A stretch of 64,000 bases of DNA, from contig CP136068.1 of assembly GCA_032622095.1 (NCBI GenBank), positions 156,017,151-156,081,150 on the forward strand. Reading direction: 5' to 3'. This stretch comes from Siphonodentalium dalli (Eukaryota > Mollusca > Scaphopoda > Gadilida > Siphonodentaliidae). Positions within the stretch are counted from its first letter, which is position 1. The number at the start of each line of letters is the position of its first letter. Below the pieces are notes generated by a model. That model saw nothing but the letters and a program-made list of their open reading frames with translations, made no database searches and was not told the origin of the DNA. Below are positions 51,983 through 63,813 of this stretch, piece by piece. The position numbers and the translations under genes were made by a program.

Positions 51983-54900
51983 TATAATCAATCGTATATG
52001 TATAGTAAAGCCCTAATTAATCATATATGTATAGTAAAGCCCTAATTAATCATATATGTATAGTAAAGCCCTAATTAATCATATATGTACAGTAAAGCCC
52101 TAATTAATCATATATGTACAGTAAAGCCCTAATTAATCATATATGTATAGTAAAGCCCTAATTAATCATATATGTATAGTAAAGCCCTAATTAATATAAT
52201 CAATCATATATGTATAGTAAAGCCCTAATTAATCATATATGTATAGTAAAGCCCTAATTAATCATATATGTATAGTAAAGCCCTAATTAATATAATCAAT
52301 CATATATGTATAGTAAAGCCCTAATTAATCATATATGTATAGTAAAGCCCTAATTAATCATATATGTACAGTAAAGCCCTAATTAATCATATATGTACAG
52401 TAAAGCCCTAATTAATCATATATGTATAGTAAAGCCCTAATTAATCATATATGTATAGTAAAGCCCTAATTAATCATATATGTATAGTAAAGCCCTAATT
52501 AATCATATATGTATAGTAAAGCCCTAATTAATCATATATGTATAGTAAAGCCCTAATTAATCATATATGTATAGTAAAGCCCTAATTAATCATATATGTA
52601 TAGTAAAGCCCTAATTAATCATATATGTATAGTAAAGCCCTAATTAATATAATCAATCATATATGTATAGTAAAGCCCTAATTAATATAATCAATCATAT
52701 ATGTATAGTAAAGCCCTAATTAATATAATCAATCATATATGTATAGTAAAGCCCTAATTAATATAATCAATCATATATGTATAATAAAGCCCTAATTAAT
52801 ATAATCAATCATATATGTATAATAAAGCCCTAATTAATATAATCAATCATATATGTATAGTAAAGCCCTAATTAATCATATATGTATAGTAAAGCCCTAA
52901 TTAATCATATATGTATAGTAAAGCCCTAATTAATCATATATGTATAGTAAAGCCCTAATTAATCATATATGTATAGTAAAGCCCTAATTAATCATATATG
53001 TATAGTAAAGCCCTAATTAATCATATATGTATAGTAAAGCCCTAATTAATCATATATGTATAGTAAAGCCCTAATTAATCATATATGTATAGTAAAGCCC
53101 TAATTAATCATATATGTATAGTAAAGCCCTAATTAATCATATATGTATAGTAAAGCCCTAATTAATCATATATGTATAGTAAAGCCCTAATTAATCATAT
53201 ATGTATAGTAAAGCCCTAATTAATCATATATGTATAGTAAAGCCCTAATTAATCATATATGTATAGTAAAGCCCTAATTAATCATATATGTATAGTAAAG
53301 CCCTAATTAATCATATATGTATAGTAAAGCCCTAATCAATCATATATGTATAGTAAAGCCCTAATTAATCATATATGTATAGTAAAGCCCTAATTAATCA
53401 TATATGTATAGTAAAGCCCTAATTAATCATATATGTATAGTAAAGCCCTAATTAATCATATATGTATAGTAAAGCCCTAATTAATCATATATGTATAGTA
53501 AAGCCCTAATTAATCATATATGTATAGTAAAGCCCTAATTAATCATATATGTATAGTAAAGCCCTAATTAATCATATATGTATAGTAAAGCCCTAATTAA
53601 TCATATATGTATAGTAAAGCCCTAATTAATCATATATGTATAGTAAAGCCCTAATTAATCATATATGTATAGTAAAGCCCTAATTAATCATATATGTATA
53701 ATAAAGCCCTAATTAATCATATATGTATAGTAAAGCCCTAATTAATATAATCAATCATATATGTATAGTAAAGCCCTAATTAATCATATATGTATAGTAA
53801 AGCCCTAATTAATATAATCAATCATATATGTATAGTAAAGCCCTAATTAATCATATATGTATAGTAAAGCCCTAATTAATATAATCAATCATATATGTAT
53901 AGTAAAGCCCTAATTAATCATATATGTATAGTAAAGCCCTAATTAATATAATCAATCATATATGTATAGTAAAGCCCTAATTAATCATATATGTATAGTA
54001 AAGCCCTAATTAATATAATCAATCATATATGTATAGTAAAGCCCTAATTAATCATATATGTATAGTAAAGCCCTAATTAATATAATCAATCATATATGTA
54101 TAGTAAAGCCCTAATTAATCATATATGTATAGTAAAGCCCTAATTAATCATATATGTATAGTAAAGCCCTAATTAATCATATATGTATAGTAAAGCCCTA
54201 ATTAATCATATATGTATAGTAAAGCCCTAATTAATCATATATGTATAGTAAAGCCCTAATTAATCATATATGTATAGTAAAGCCCTAATTAATCATATAT
54301 GTATAATAAAGCCCTAATTAATCATATATGTATAGTAAAGCCCTAATTAATCATATATGTATAGTAAAGCCCTAATTAATCATATATGTATAATAAAGCC
54401 CTAATTAATCATATATGTATAGTAAAGCCCTAATTAATCATATATGTATAGTAAAGCCCTAATTAATCATATATGTATAGTAAAGCCCTAATTAATCATA
54501 TATGTATAGTAAAGCCCTAATTAATCATATATGTATAGTAAAGCCCTAATTAATCATATATGTATAGTAAAGCCCTAATTAATCATATATGTATAGTAAA
54601 GCCCTAATTAATCATATATGTATAGTAAAGCCCTAATTAATCATATATGTATAATAAAGCCCTAATTAATCATATATGTATAGTAAAGCCCTAATTAATC
54701 ATATATGTATAATAAAGCCCTAATTAATCATATATGTATAGTAAAGCCCTAATTAATCATATATGTATAGTAAAGCCCTAATTAATCATATATGTATAAT
54801 AAAGCCCTAATTAATCATATATGTATAGTAAAGCCCTAATTAATCATATATGTATAGTAAAGCCCTAATTAATCATATATGTATAGTAAAGCCCTAATTA

Positions 54901-57404
54901 ATCATATATGTATAGTAAAGCCCTAATTAATCATATATGTATAGTAAAGCCCTAATTAATCATATATGTATAGTAAAGCCCTAATTAATCATATATGTAT
55001 AGTAAAGCCCTAATTAATCATATATGTATAGTAAAGCCCTAATTAATCATATATGTATAGTAAAGCCCTAATTAATCATATATGTATAGTAAAGCCCTAA
55101 TTAATCATATATGTATAATAAAGCCATAATTAATCATATATGTATAGTAAAGCCCTAATTAATCATATATGTATAGTAAAGCCCTAATTAATCATATATG
55201 TATAGTAAAGCCCTAATTAATCATATATGTATAGTAAAGCCCTAATTAATCATATATGTATAGTAAAGCCCTAATTAATATAATCAATCATATATGTATA
55301 GTAAAGCCCTAATTAATCATATATGTATAGTAAAGCCCTAATTAATCATATATGTATAGTAAAGCCCTAATTAATCATATATGTATAGTAAAGCCCTAAT
55401 TAATCATATATGTATAGTAAAGCCCTAATTAATCATATATGTATAGTAAAGCCCTAATTAATCATATATGTATAGTAAAGCCCTAATTAATCATATATGT
55501 ATAGTAAAGCCCTAATTAATCATATATGTATAGTAAAGCCCTAATTAATCATATATGTATAGTAAAGCCCTAATTAATCATATATGTATAGTAAAGCCCT
55601 AATTAATCATATATGTATAGTAAAGCCCTAATTAATCATATATGTATAGTAAAGCCCTAATTAATCATATATGTATAGTAAAGCCCTAATTAATCATATA
55701 TGTATAGTAAAGCCCTAATTAATATAATTAATCATATATGTATAGTAAAGCCCTAATTAATATAATCAATCATATATATGTATAGTAAAGCCCTAATTAA
55801 TCATATATGTATAGTAAAGCCCTAATTAATCATATATGTATAGTAAAGCCCTAATTAATATAATCAATCATATATGTATAGTAAAGCCCTAATTAATCAC
55901 CTAATCAATCATATGTGTATAGTAAAGCCCTAATTAATCAACTTCTTAACCACAGCAGAATAATCATATATGTATAGTAAAGCCCTAATTAATCATATAT
56001 GTATAGTAAAGCCCTAATTAATCATATATGTACAGTAAAGCCCTAATTAATCATATATGTATAGTAAAGCCCTAATTAATATAATCAATCATATATGTAT
56101 AGTAAAGCCCTAATTAATATAATCAATCATATATATGTATAGTAAAGCCCTAATTAATCATATATGTATAGTAAAGCCCTAATTAATCATATATGTATAG
56201 TAAAGCCCTAATTAATCATATATGTATAGTAAAGCCCTAATTAATATAATCAATCATATATGTATAGTAAAGCCCTAATTAATCATATATGTATAGTAAA
56301 GCCCTAATTAATCATATATGTATAGTAAAGCCCTAATTAATCATATATGTATAGTAAAGCCCTAATTAATCATATATGTATAATAAAGCCCTAATTAATC
56401 ATATATGTATAATAAAGCCCTAATTAATCATATATGCATAGTAAAGCCCTAATTAATCATATATGTATAGTAAAGCCCTAATTAATCATATATGTATAAT
56501 AAAGCCCTAATTAATCATATATGTATAATAAAGCCCTAATTAATCATATATGTATAGTAAAGCCCTAATTAATCATATATGTATAGTAAAGCCCTAATTA
56601 ATATAATTAATCATATATGTATAGTAAAGCCCTAATTAATATAATCAATCATATATATGTATAGTAAAGCCCTAATTAATCATATATGTATAGTAAAGCC
56701 CTAATTAATCATATATGTATAGTAAAGCCCTAATTAATATAATCAATCATATATGTATAGTAAAGCCCTAATTAATCACCTAATCAATCATATGTGTATA
56801 GTAAAGCCCTAATTAATCAACTTCTTAACCACAGCAGAATAATCATATATGTATAGTAAAGCCCTAATTAATCAGATATGTATAGTAAAGCCCTAATTAA
56901 TCATATATGTATAGTAAAGCCCTAATTAATATAATCAATCATATATGTATAGTAAAGCCCTAATTAATATAATCAATCATATATATGTATAGTAAAGCCC
57001 TAATTAATCATATATGTATAGTAAAGCCCTAATTAATCATATATGTATAGTAAAGCCCTAATTAATATAATCAATCATATATGTATAGTAAAGCCCTAAT
57101 TAATCATATATGTATAGTAAAGCCCTAATTAATCATATATGTATAGTAAAGCCCTAATTAATCATATATGTATAGTAAAGCCCTAATTAATCATATATGT
57201 ATAATAAAGCCCTAATTAATCATATATGCATAGTAAAGCCCTAATTAATCATATATGTATAGTAAAGCCCTAATTAATCATATATGTATAATAAAGCCCT
57301 AATTAATCATATATGCATAGTAAAGCCCTAATTAATCATATATGTATAATAAAGCCCTAATTAATCATATATGCATAGTAAAGCCCTAATTAATCATATA
57401 TGTA
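51983..57404. repeat. 5.4-kb satellite-like array of 29-bp and 38-bp units, MITE-derived
   Basis: The unit is AGTAAAGCCCTAATTAATCA plus TATATGTAT (29 bp). A 38-bp variant has a 9-bp addition reading TATAATCAA after TTAA. There are very roughly 180 units, most identical; single-base variants GTACAGTA, GTATAATA and GCATAGTA cluster in runs. The first 20 bases equal the family start CAGTAATGCCCTAATTAATC of the CAGTAATG MITE with C and T changed. The array runs straight into such a MITE at 57405. Two units (about 55930 and 56810) extend further into MITE sequence (CAACTTCTTAACCACAGCAG). The segment around the second repeats the first at 879 bp, a higher-order duplication. Confidence 0.95.
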
Positions 57405-57604
57405 TAGTAAAGCCCTAATTAATCAACTTCTTAACCACAGCAGAATAATGGGTAACTTTTCAGGATTTAGTCGGAAGTATGGCTTGTTGCCATTCATCGG
57501 AAAGCTTTCTGATGAATGGAAATAAGCCATATTTCCGAATAAATCCTGAAAAGTTGCCCATAATTCTGCTGTGGTTAAGAAGTTGATTAATTAGGGCATT
57601 ACTG
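57405..57604. mobile_element. CAGTAATG MITE at the end of the array (likely founder)
   Basis: It starts TAGTAAAGCCCTAATTAATC, which is also the array unit, and continues into the full MITE hairpin, ending GGGCATTACTG then TA. Its start and 5' flank (ATATATGTA) together make exactly one array unit. Confidence 0.85.
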
Positions 57605-57658
57605 TAATTGATATGGGTCTTCGAGGTCTTGTCAGTGATGTGCAATCCATCAAGAAAT

Positions 57659-57812
57659 CAAGCCTTGAAATAGGGTGTCTGTCATTTGCAGAATGATCGA
57701 GTCCCCAGAGGGTGAATTTAGTGATGCAACCCCGCATAGTGGGCTAGCATCACCAAATTCACCCTCAGGGAACCTCATTCTGCAAATGACAGATACCCTA
57801 TTTCAAGGCTTG
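57659..57812. mobile_element. hAT-like MITE, CAAGCCTTG ends, short version
   Basis: A 154-bp near-perfect fold-back from CAAGCCTTGAAATAGGG to its complement, flanked by CAAGAAAT and CAAGAACC (6 of 8). It is the single-hairpin form of the family seen with two hairpins at 3694-4139. Confidence 0.8.
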
Positions 57813-57954
57813 CAAGAACCTAAGGAATGGTAGTTTGTTACTGGAGTCTATCAAGAAAAATTAAAGTGTCAATGACACAGTAGCTCAACTTGGGATTCAG
57901 GAGATTATTTTTTGCTGAGCAATGAATAGAATAATAAAGAAGAAATAAAGTAAA

Positions 57955-58670
57955 CTAGAGGTCACCCCAAACATCTATATGACATTTGGTGATGATCGTA
58001 TGAGGAGGTCTGTAGAGTGTGCCAAAGGATTTAGTCATTCAAAGCGTAAATTCCAAGATGGCCACTGGCGGAAATATTGGCCACTGGCGGCCATATTGTT
58101 CAACGAATTTAGGTCAAAATAGGAGGCCCCAATCTAGAGGTCACCCTGAAAATTTGGTGATCATCAGATGAGGAATGTGGTCTGTATGTTGTGCCATATG
58201 ATTTAGTCATTCAAAGAGTAAAATCAAGGATGGCTGCCATGTTTTTCATTGAAAATTGTTCAAATTTGATAGCTCCAATCTAGAGTTGATTCTAAACATG
58301 CCTGTAAATTTTCAAATCAATTCTCCAATAAATGTGTGCTGTGGGGTGTGCCGATGGATTCAAATTTGAAATTCAAGATGGCTACTGGCGGCCATGTTTT
58401 TTTGTAAAAATTTCAGTCTAAATAGGAGGCTCCCATCTAGAGGTCACCCCGAAGATCCATATGAAGTTTGATGACAATTGGATGAGAGATGTGGCCTGTA
58501 AGGGTGTGCCGAAGGATTTAGTCATACAAAGAGTAAATTCCAAGATGGCCACTGGCGGCCATGTTTGGCAACAAATTTCAGTCAAAATAGGAGGCTTCAA
58601 TCTAGAGGTCACCCGAAGATCCATATGATGTTTGGTGATGATGAGATATGTGGCCTGTAAGGGTGTGCCA
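57955..58670. repeat. Degenerate tandem repeat, about four units of 150-200 bp
   Basis: CAATCTAGAGGTCACCC, TTTGGTGATGAT, GGTGTGCCGAAGGATTTAGT and CAAGATGGCCACTGGCGGCC recur in order about four times with substantial divergence. No ORF of note; the 68-codon minus ORF follows the repeat. Confidence 0.75.
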
Positions 58671-59217
58671 AAATCGGGAGATTTTTGTGCACGGGATTTC
58701 CATGGATGAAACTGATGCTCCGAGATCCCAATCTATGGTAATATATAATTAATTGGTCCCTCTGCGGAGTTCATATTCTGCGATTCATTTTGATTTTACG
58801 ATTTTACAACAACGCACGTGTTCATATTTTCCGCCAAAATCAATTATATTTGATAACACGTTGGCTAAAACTGTCACTATTAGTCCAGTGCATTTATGGT
58901 TTCACCTCAAACTAATTGCAACACAACAAAGTTTCTCAGTGGGAATAAGTACTTTAACCAATCACAAACAACATACTAAAAATCAAAAAGAATCAAAAAA
59001 GGGAAAATTGATGAATTTTGTGAAATAAATTTGTCAAAATTTGGTAAATACTCAATTTGTGGCTTTTCAAGAATGTTTATAAAAAACTTTATTTCACAAG
59101 GTCTTCCATTTATTTATCCATATTGTAGAGTATACACAACCCTGATTACAAAACAGAAAACCTTTCCCAAATACGATGACTATTTTTGAGTTACCGACAT
59201 GTGCCTCCAAAATTAGT
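58671..59217. other. Non-coding sequence, one unrecognised ORF
   Basis: A 91-codon plus ORF (58753-59028) shows no motif, no signal peptide and no repeat relationship. I see nothing else. Confidence 0.35.
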
Positions 59218-59221
59218 TAAA

Positions 59222-60933
59222 GGTTAATTCCACATTAAGGTTCCACTCACGTCAATTTTCAGTTTTTGTGTGGCCATTCTTAAATTGGTGTTAGTTAAAT
59301 TGTCACATTGTCAGCTTTCTGAGACTGATTTTGATTTTTTTAACGCCACTTAGTTTTCGTTTTATGATTTCTCAAAGTGTTTGAATATTGAATTATGTTT
59401 TTGGGGCTTATTGGGTGTAATTTTCTTGTAATATTATTCTGAACATAACTGGTGTAAATGATAATGAAAAACACTGTAAGATGCATGTCATATGGTCAAT
59501 TTGATTAACTCAATTTCTATAGGCATTCTCATGCGAATTGATTATTTTTTTAATTTATATGGTAATATTTTTTCGTGTAACCTCTGTCACGAAATTGGTA
59601 TATATGTTTTTACTTGAAGAGATGTGAAATGTTTTATTGAGACCATGTCATATTTTAACTTCTAGACAGGGGTAGAAACAAGAAGCAAAATATACTTGGT
59701 CCTTCCTTACAAAGAAAGTTCAGATAAAGAGACTCAAAATCTGTAACCTCTGTCACAAAAATAGTGAAAAATATCCTGAACCAAAATAAATTTACAATTC
59801 AGCAGACTCAATCACAAAAACTTTATAGATGGCCAGATTCCATGTACAAAACAGTGAAAAGTGCTTGTCATAAAATGGTGGATACTAATACATACATGTA
59901 CCACCAACTCATCCACCCCCCCCCCCCACATTACATTCCAGATATCACTCGGCATGGCAAGTGAAATGGATTACACAGCTTATATAGTTAATTAGTAAAT
60001 ATATGACTCAAAGAATATTTGGAATAACAAGCTTCAACATTTGAGAATTTCCTGACACTATCAAGCATTAAACAGCAAAGTTGCCACCAGACCTCACACC
60101 AGCATGATATATCATCCCAGATGTGATGGAATACTAGTAAACCACCATGGTTGCATGTATGAGTTTGATGGAATTCATTTATCCAAGGATGCATGTACAT
60201 TAAGTTGACATCGGTACGATGCATTCAATCTGAATACTTGGGCTCAATGGGTCGGATTAAGAGATTCCTGAATTTTCACAGATCTATACTTGAGTAAAGA
60301 CCCCCCTCCCATCATACGGTGACATCCCACATATCAGTTTGATGGAAAGGACCCTGTCTTGATCAACAGTCGAGGGCTGTACAGGGTTGAAGTGGAGTAA
60401 AAAATTTACATGAACCTACCAAATATATATTATGTGTTCTCTTTTAATTGAAGTTGAGGAAATTAAATTGATCCTGTTTGTTGAAAATACCTCTTCCTGT
60501 GATTTGTGGGAACGTAACCTCTGTCACGAAATTACATGTGACCTCTGTCACGGAAAGATCACACATTAATTCAATTATGTGGAGTACTAAATCCTTAAAA
60601 TTCTTACAGGTATACATATCTAACAATATTCTATATCATTTTGCTATTTGAGATTTAGTGAAGGGTCAATGATGAGACAGAATTTACAAGCAACATTTAG
60701 AGATTTCAAAAAGGTGTCTTTTTTCGTAACCTCTGTCACGGTTTACTTTCAAGATCTAATGCTTGAAAAAATCAAAGTTTTCTTAAAATTGTATTCTTTT
60801 ATACAAAAATATAGATATTGTTTTGTTTATAAAAAACAATAAAAACCACTGTCTTATTATTCTATGATGGAAACTTCTTGGTGAAAGTTGTCAATTCAAA
60901 TTGTTTGTAACCTCTGTCACGATGGAATTAACC
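59222..60933. mobile_element. TIR element with six scattered GTAACCTCTGTCAC motifs
   Basis: The ends GGTTAATTCCA and TGGAATTAACC are exact inverses, flanked by TAAA (59218-59221, 60934-60937), giving 1712 bp. Motifs GTAACCTCTGTCACG or close variants occur at 59577, 59743, 60514, 60538 (GTGACC form), 60726 and 60907, all in the same orientation; the last abuts the right end. They look like repeated protein-binding sites such as subterminal transposase sites. No ORF was recognised, and the superfamily is unknown. Confidence 0.55.
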
Positions 60934-61079
60934 TAAAATCCATTTTTTATGGTCATGTATTTTAAAATACTAAAGAAAAATAAAGGATTTCTTGTTGTTT
61001 AAGTCATTTCCTCGCTATGTTGTGTACATTATGATTTCTTTGTGCATCTATGATTGAGAGGACAAAACAAGTGTCAATT

Positions 61080-61385
61080 GCCACCATGGTGTATTTGCCG
61101 TTCAGCCACGGTGTCAGTTTGTGACTGTAGTTGAGCATCATGACGGCAAGTACACCACAGCGGAACGGCAAGTACACCATGGCCAAACGGCAACTACACC
61201 GCGTCCGGACGGCATGTACATCATGGTTAGATTTCTGGTTTGTATCATCTTTTTTCAGTGTAATGAACGTACATGTACACAGCGGCAACTAGATCATGGG
61301 CGAACGGCAAGTACACAGCAGCCCAACTGTAGTTAGCAGGTGGAGCCATGGTGTAGTTGCATTTCAGCCGCGGTGGCAATGCTAA
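61080..61385. repeat. Cluster of CGGCAAGTACACC words in both orientations
   Basis: GAACGGCAAGTACACCATGG, AACGGCAACTACACCGCG and GACGGCATGTACATCATGG follow each other. Inverted versions (CCATGGTGTATTTGCCGTTC, CCATGGTGTAGTTGCATTTC) bracket them at about 61085 and 61348. It resembles a degraded tandem repeat in a weak fold-back. ORFs on both strands here are by-products. Confidence 0.5.
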
Positions 61386-62200
61386 CGGTTAACCGCATCG
61401 TGTTACGTCCTTTTTGTTGCAACTCGATGGCGAAATGGTGAATCATTATTTCAGGGTTGTTCATATAACATGCTCATAAAGTTCTAAATAAACCTCCACT
61501 AAAGTACTAAAGTTTTAATTATGCAACAATAATCTACAAACTTGAATAAAACAAGCCTTTGTCTTCTATGACGAGAATATGGTGACAAGATCATAGCCTT
61601 TTGTGATTTCAACATTCAAATTTGGAGTCAGTTTCTTGAAAAATATCAGTGTGAAATCCAGTGACTGTTGATTGGCATAACCAATATTGTAATCCTATTT
61701 TTTCCCAACACTAAGTGTTTTAGGAGGACTGTTCAATGATTTTACACATTAAACACTAATTGTACCCCATTGTTGTTTACTTTTTGTGCCAAAAAAAAAC
61801 ATAAAAATGGACAAAATCACCTAAAAACAGTCCAAAATGGAATTTTTTGGAAAAGAGTCCATACTAAAGGATTCATAGGGCCATAAATAGGGACATAAGT
61901 TGATTTTGGCACATACTTAAATATTACCGACTCCAGCACAGTGTATTTAACCTAGTACATTAAAAAGGTTATGAGAAATACAGGGCATATGGATATCAAA
62001 TTATTGAGTTGTATGACCTCAAATATGGTATTTCATCACACCAGTTCTGTGTCACAAGGCAAATTTGGTAAAGTCCATATAATGGGACACACATTTTGTT
62101 TAAGAATATTTTTGTCTTCTCGATCATAGATACAGGAAGTAATCATTTTTTGTGCACAATATCACCGGGCCATATTCGCCATATTAGAACTTAGAACTGT
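61386..62200. other. Non-coding sequence, nothing recognised
   Basis: No ORF, fold-back or tandem repeat was recognised. Confidence 0.35.
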
Positions 62201-62539
62201 TGTTCAATGTAGTGTGTGTTTTGTGTAGTAATATTTCTAAATTTTGGCCATTCCACATTCATCATTAATTAATCTTATTATTATCACATCTTAGATCTTT
62301 TAGCCTGTCAGGTTATAACTCATTAGTTTAATTGCCATATTCATTTAATCAAACCTGTTAATTATATTGGTACCTTTTTAATTGTTTTGCCCCTTGGCTT
62401 ATCCAGCTCATTAATCTTAATTGGCCTATTCATTCAGTCAACACTTTCTATTTCCATTAACATGTTTTTACTTGTCACCTTTTACTGGTTAATTCAGCTT
62501 GGCATTTCACACCTCCATTTGTATATTAATACCTTCATC

Positions 62540-62870
62540 TTCAAACTTAAAAAAGGGTGAAGGAGAAGATCTCTCGATCTTTTCGACCATCCTGGGCGCT
62601 TCGCCCTCTCCTACTACCACTGCTGTTAAAAAAGGACATTTTTATCTAGACTAGTCGCTATATTGTTTCACGTCATTAGGATTACCATTGGACACTTCAT
62701 GCTAATGTTACAAGGAATACCTGTTGCTGTTATATGTTATGTTGATCTTGGAAAACTGGATGATTGTAAATAAAAGCTATTCCCCAACATCAGACTTGTT
62801 CGTTTAATGATATTGGACATCTTCAGATCCCGACTACCATAACCACAGAAATTCGACCCGTTATAACAAT
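62540..62870. other. Possible retroelement 3' end or LTR fragment
   Basis: GGGTGAAGGAGAAGATCTCT (shared with 40200-40250) is followed about 200 bp on by TTGTAAATAAAAGCTATTCC, a polyadenylation signal in the arrangement often seen in LTRs, and by TTCGACCCGTTATAACA. Neither a second LTR, a primer site nor coding sequence was found, so this is tentative. Confidence 0.25.
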
Positions 62871-63103
62871 ATAGTGAGGAAACTAATACAACAGCAAGAT
62901 ATCCCTTCATTTTTCTCTAGTTTTTGAAATACTAGACCATAAAATATGGATTTTAGCTAATTCTTGGAAATTGAGGCTCCGAAATTAGACATAACTCAAA
63001 AAATCCTCAACGTTACATGTATGTGGAAAATGTTGTCTGTTCTGTAATCATAATTGTGCACTCAACAAAATGGATATATGAAATTGAAGGACATGTGAAA
63101 TAA

Positions 63104-63813
63104 TCTCATATATATTTTGAAGATCTCTGTCTGTCTGTTTGTCTGTATGTTTGTCATTAATACAAATCTACGATTCTCGACCGATCGGGACGAAACTTGG
63201 TGCGTGTGTGTAGTTTGACCAGGCGGTGGACGTTGTCGTATTGGCGAGCCCGTGCGGCGCATGCGCAGACGAGATCTCGGAAACGGGTGGAGCTATCGAC
63301 TTGAAATTTGCTATGTGAATGTATCTACGATTCTCGACCGATCGGGACGAAACTTGGTGCGTGTGTGTAGTTTGACCAGGCGGTGGACGTTGTCGTATTG
63401 GCGAGCCCGTGCGGCGCCCGCTTCGCGCATGCGCAGACGAGATCTCGGAAACGGGTGGAGCTATCGACTTGAAATTTGCTATGTGAATGTATCTTGCCCC
63501 GGATACGAATCGGGTCGTCGAGCCCGTGCGACGCCAGCTTCGCGCATGCGCAGACGAGATCTCGGAAACGGGTGGAGCTATCGACTTGAAATTTGGTATG
63601 TGAATGTATCTTGCCCCGGATACGAATGTTATCGGGTCGCCGAGCCCGTGCGACGCCAGCTTCGCGCATGCGCAGACCAGATCTCGAAAACGGGTGGAGT
63701 TATCGACTTGAAGTTTGGTTTTTGAATAGCCCGGACAACGTCGGGCTGGGTAGAGCTATCAACTTGAAATTTGGTTTTTGAATCGCCCGGACAACGTCGG
63801 GCTCATTGGCTAG
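63104..63813 (+). mobile_element. Non-autonomous Helitron, 710 bp
   Basis: It starts TCTCATATATATTTTGAAG after an A and ends with hairpin GCCCG-GACAACGT-CGGGC, seven bases, CTAG, then T. Inside are GC-rich tandem segments: two units with GACCGATCGGGACGAAACTT (about 160 bp apart) and three or four with GAGATCTCGGAAACGGGTGG. These keep long ORFs open on both strands (63252-63725 plus, 63325-63669 minus), which are not genes. No Rep or helicase. Confidence 0.8.

Noticed and set aside
51983-57404. CRISPR-like array
   Set aside because: The repeats are contiguous with no unique spacers, and the setting is a eukaryotic genome; it is a satellite.
62200-62870. Complete LTR
   Set aside because: There is an AATAAA but no defined ends, no target duplication and no second LTR; kept only as a low-confidence fragment.
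63252-63725. 157-codon ORF and its antisense partner
   Set aside because: Both are produced by GC-rich tandem segments inside a Helitron; the peptide is the same segment repeated.
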